Assembly: GCA_018066005.1 (NCBI GenBank)
Contig: JAGHSG010000141.1
Span: forward strand, 1 to 9,054
Direction: 5' to 3'
DNA length: 9,054 nt
Origin: Bacteroidales bacterium
GTDB taxonomy: Bacteria; Bacteroidota; Bacteroidia; Bacteroidales; Paludibacteraceae
Shown here in pieces: positions 7,601 to 9,054 of this stretch. The position numbers and the translations under genes were made by a program. Under the pieces are notes generated by a model. That model searched no databases, was not told where the DNA came from, and saw nothing but the letters and a program-made list of their open reading frames with translations. Each line of letters opens with the position of its first letter. Position 1 is the stretch's first letter.

Positions 7601-9054
7601 AGTCAGTACCTATCAAGTTCGTTCCGGACGGCACGGGTAAGGTTAAGATCATCAGTAAAAAAGATGTGAAAGGTGTAACGATTGCCGTTGCCACCAAAGA
7701 CCCGAACACGCGTACGGCTGCCGAAAAAGCCATGGACTTTGCTGCTTACTTCGGTACGATGGTTCGCCGCGTACAAGTCACTTACCGCAAGACGGACGCC
7801 CTGACCGTACCCGGCTTTGAGCCCGGCATCGGTTTCTTCGGACAGAAACACGAAGGTGGTTCTTTATATGCTCCGGGTTGGGACTTCGGTTTTGGTTTCT
7901 TCCCCAAGAACTATATGGAGAAAGCCCGCGACCACGGTTGGCTGTCGCTCAGCGACAGTGTAGCCCAGCCGGCTAATATGGCATCCACGGCAGACTTTGA
8001 TTACAAGATTACCTTGGAGCCCTTCCCCGGATTTAAGATTCAAGTGAACGGAAAACGCTACGAAGCGCAGACTAACTCGATGCTCTTTGTCAGCAATGAC
8101 GACAAGTCCGGCTACACGCTGCAAGACAACATGACAGGGTCGTTCAACATCACGCAAGTGGCTATCGCCACCGCCTTTGAGAAGATCGGTAAGTCCAGCG
8201 ACAACTTCTCTTCCAAAACCTTTGACCGCTTCCTGCAATATAGGAACGAGATGAGAGACCGTCTGCAAGAGCGTTATAGTCAGGCTTATTACCCGACCAA
8301 AGACCCGACGAAGATATTTGCGGACTCGTTAGATATATGCGGTAAGAAATATGACCGGTCTATGGGTGAGGTTAACCGCAACTCGGCAGATGTCCTTGTT
8401 CCTGCATTCCTGGCCGCTTATACCAAACAGGATATCAACAAGATCAGTTTCAATCCGTTTATTGACATCTTGCACGTTATGCCTAACTGGAGCATCACCT
8501 TTGACGGCTTGGGACGTATCCCTGCCATCAAGGAGCACTTCAAGTCCTTTGTATTTACACACGCGTACACGTGTAAGTACGCCATCGGGTCGTATAGTAC
8601 CTTCTCCACATGGTTAGGTGCAGGCGATGGTGGCGACAAGACACTCGGTTTCCGCCGCGACGCCGTTTCCGGCATGCCTACCCCCAGTAGCGCGTACGAC
8701 ATCACGTCCGTCAGCCTGACCGAGAGTTTCTCGCCGTTGATTGGTGTCAACATGACTTTGAAGAACTCGTTACTGATTAAGACCGAATACCGCAAGCAAC
8801 GTTCGATGACATTGAACGTAAATGCCGTACAGATAACGGAAGGTCACACGGATGAGATTGTTGTTGGAACAGGTTATACGGTCAAAGACTTGCATTTCAG
8901 TGCCAAAGCCAAGAACGGCGCACAACGCAAGGTAAGCAACGACCTCAAACTGACCGTTGACTTCTCGTACAAGAACGTGGCTACATTGCTGCGTAAAGTA
9001 GAGGAAGGGCTGACGCAAGCCAGCAGCGGCACTAAGGTGTGGGGACTCAAGATT
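1609..9054 (+). CDS. sprA: T9SS outer-membrane translocon SprA/Sov (3' end outside window)
   Basis: SprA (Sov in Porphyromonas) is the giant outer-membrane beta-barrel through which the type IX secretion system exports proteins; in gliding relatives it also serves motility adhesin export. The frame is open for 2,482 codons without a stop. Known homologues are about 2,400-2,500 residues, so little is probably missing. Residues 1-18 (MRFRHIILLLLLPLGLMA) form a signal peptide with likely cleavage before Q19. Family landmarks run in order: LDLNSSLIKGSQALFGIK (244-261), VAYEYTYGGKVYQVGEF (468-484), SFIDDFEST (842-850), YPKERGPYN (951-959), RWGGIMR (979-985), PDIEDINQDNTLNEYE (1185-1200), PAFLAAYT (2265-2272) and PNWSITFDGL (2292-2301). 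Much of the protein is alternating amphipathic strand, as expected of a large barrel. No frameshift or internal stop was seen on reading every codon. ATG 1609 is chosen because it directly precedes the signal peptide; no in-frame ATG lies between the ruvA stop and it. No Shine-Dalgarno sequence is present. Confidence 0.97.
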   Translation, partial: MRFRHIILLLLLPLGLMAQEAVNADSIQQADTLGRIVTHQPKQTTNGNYEELTAAGTNMDLQQPDNITTQVEYQPATGTYVLHTRVGDKDLITPYLMTAEEYNDYSEKQFIHQYWQQKISEVDHDNEKKFDITDMKFNIGPADKVFGPGGVQLKLQGSAELLFGFKHQYVDNPSLTKRSRNNNIFDFDEKIQVNVNGSVGTRLKMQMNYNTEASFAADQQNVKIAYKGEEDDIIQSIEAGNVSLDLNSSLIKGSQALFGIKTELKFGRLRVQGLISQQNSQTQSASSEGGAQMTKFEVQADNYDENKHFFLGYYFRDNYEKAMETLPYVTGGVTINRIEVWVTNKRGTYDQARNIVAFTDLGEGVYEHMLDPFFSKGPSAQVTPYNDANLLYKYVKDIPEVRDIQQVTAYLQSKAQDWKGEGHDFTGGEDFDKIESARLLNSSEYTLNAALGYISLKTSLQQDEVLAVAYEYTYGGKVYQVGEFASDQSQQGEQSIGTRAPNLILKMLRSSNNAPIEASAGRSKTDRYGTWHLMMKNIYSLGASSMTADKFELYVKYRNDSIGQEVQYLPEGARTKGKQLIRVLNADRLDQRNNPYPDGRFDYVEGYTVLSNMGRVIFPVLEPFGSHLAKELGNDPALVKKYCFQELYDSTLIVAQEMSEKNKFVLAGKYQGTNSSEIRLNAKNVPRGSVTVTAGGAKLVENVDYTVDYAMGVVTILNQSILESGTNVNVQLENQSTFGMQRKGLYGLHLQYDFNKDFSIGGTLMHLRETPLTTKVNMGSEPLSNTIWGVNLNYKTEMMWLTNLLDKIPWITATAPSTFQIGAEFAHLIPGHNKEVGSTGTSFIDDFESTTTAIDVHYPSSWFLSATPARFEESRMGNNLAYNKNRALLSWYFVDPIFGYPQTNTPGHIKDNLDLMSDHRTRIVYQQELFPNKESLANEDTRLSIMNMTFYPKERGPYNIYTDNYQYNEDGELTNPTTRWGGIMRRLDNTDFERANIEYIEFWLMDPSLTNTNFQGAKLFINLGDVSEDILRDGKKSFEHGLPINQADETMVEKTIWGRVPRTTSTTIAFSNESGARASQDVGLNGLSTTQEFDFEYNGAKPYADYVKFMRDKVKDNYDVTQRWNNDKFSPFNDPAGDNYHYYRGDDYDQAKTNVLDRYKHYNGTEGNSPESGGSSYGTASTLTPDIEDINQDNTLNEYEKYFEYEVDITPGNTNSNRFIAETMTTTVTLKNGKTEQVTWYKYKIPLKGDSSSCKRVGSIRNFKSIRFMRMYLTGCADTTTLRFATLDLVRGEWRNYTKGLYTDEKNDLYNTTLPGSNSALDVQAVSIEQDGRRSPVNYVLPPGVSRQTDPGQAQLISQDEQSLVLRVHNLEYNNARAVYKSTTMDMRNYKRLQMFVHAEAVPGERELQDNELSCFIRLGTDMTNNYYEYEVPPKVTEARTDYDNDKDVDRVAVWPKENNIDFPFSALTNAKTARNKAKRSGDPNVSNTRPYAVYDDNNGKPNNRITVLGNPTLEDVEYIVIGVRNRNGVSTESKSTNLSGEIWVDELRLSEFNEEGGVAAIANIGLGISDIAQLNLAGRVETAGFGSIESNVQNRNMDNTYQFQVSAALEAGRLFPEKAKLHIPLYVSYSKDITSPNYDPTDTDIKLKESLNTYTTQHEKDSIKNLANTTQENLSWSLTNLKVDIHSKKKDMFYDPANFTLSVAYNRQKQQSPEIAKDMTTDHKGSFSYAYSFNPKPWEPFKKMEKVKNVKFLSEFNLYYLPQSWAFNTDMHRSFSELKMRDFNKVEAGETKSQDLSFSHDFTWNRNFDFKFDLTKNMKFSFHTAMNSTVDEGYYTPEIIKDYNFTNDYYEAWKDTVKRSLKTWGSPYTYQQVFTASWNVPFNRIPYMEWLTANASYNGTYTWNRTAGTTANTNFGNTAQSSRAWQVDGQANMETLYGKSKYWKQLNQRMSGRNNRRPFKPKTYSETVDLKAGDTLSVAHQLNSESLLITATDSKGKSVPIKFVPDGTGKVKIISKKDVKGVTIAVATKDPNTRTAAEKAMDFAAYFGTMVRRVQVTYRKTDALTVPGFEPGIGFFGQKHEGGSLYAPGWDFGFGFFPKNYMEKARDHGWLSLSDSVAQPANMASTADFDYKITLEPFPGFKIQVNGKRYEAQTNSMLFVSNDDKSGYTLQDNMTGSFNITQVAIATAFEKIGKSSDNFSSKTFDRFLQYRNEMRDRLQERYSQAYYPTKDPTKIFADSLDICGKKYDRSMGEVNRNSADVLVPAFLAAYTKQDINKISFNPFIDILHVMPNWSITFDGLGRIPAIKEHFKSFVFTHAYTCKYAIGSYSTFSTWLGAGDGGDKTLGFRRDAVSGMPTPSSAYDITSVSLTESFSPLIGVNMTLKNSLLIKTEYRKQRSMTLNVNAVQITEGHTDEIVVGTGYTVKDLHFSAKAKNGAQRKVSNDLKLTVDFSYKNVATLLRKVEEGLTQASSGTKVWGLKI

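Noticed and set aside
1639..9018. Numerous minus-strand and alternative-frame open frames within sprA
   Set aside because: The sprA frame is continuous and matches its family along its whole length. The others are shadows arising from its codon composition.

Overview
The window looks like a chromosomal segment from a member of the Bacteroidota, most likely order Bacteroidales. The evidence is a SprA/Sov-type giant outer-membrane protein, a Bacteroidota-type promoter (TTTG, then TAnnTTTG 20 bp downstream), genes without recognisable Shine-Dalgarno sequences, and an upstream protein tail typical of Bacteroidales surface proteins. The genus cannot be read from the sequence.

Layout. Positions 3-281 hold the 3' end of a secreted or surface protein whose 5' part lies outside the window. 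Positions 282-969 form an unusually long, repeat-dense intergenic region. In order it contains three 11-bp repeats, a strong terminator hairpin, four more 11-bp repeats of unrelated sequence, a pair of 11-bp repeats, an array of six miniature hairpin units separated by a conserved 9-nt linker (579-700), a nested foldable element (734-840), an AT-rich terminator-like hairpin (856-875) and the ruvA promoter (888-919). Positions 970-1578 are a complete ruvA. Positions 1609-9054 are sprA (sov), open for 2,482 codons and running off the right edge, probably only a few dozen residues short of its end.

How the genes relate. RuvA is the Holliday-junction recognition subunit of RuvABC and is functionally unrelated to SprA. 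The two genes share strand, a 30-bp gap without a terminator, and probably one transcript starting near 926. SprA is the outer-membrane translocon of the type IX secretion system (T9SS). The truncated upstream gene encodes a probable exported surface protein and could be a T9SS client, but no classical T9SS C-terminal domain is visible in the piece present.

The coding content is ordinary housekeeping. The less ordinary material is non-coding: (i) a hairpin array in which stem sequence and length change while pairing and linker are kept; (ii) a 32-bp heptad-built repeat present twice, once in frame inside the RuvA interdomain linker and once in the ruvA-sprA gap, where its last three bases are the SprA start codon; (iii) three sequence-unrelated repeat clusters that all keep an 11-bp period; (iv) a nested fold between the array and the promoter. 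No CRISPR array, insertion sequence, tRNA, rRNA, defence system or biosynthetic cluster was seen.
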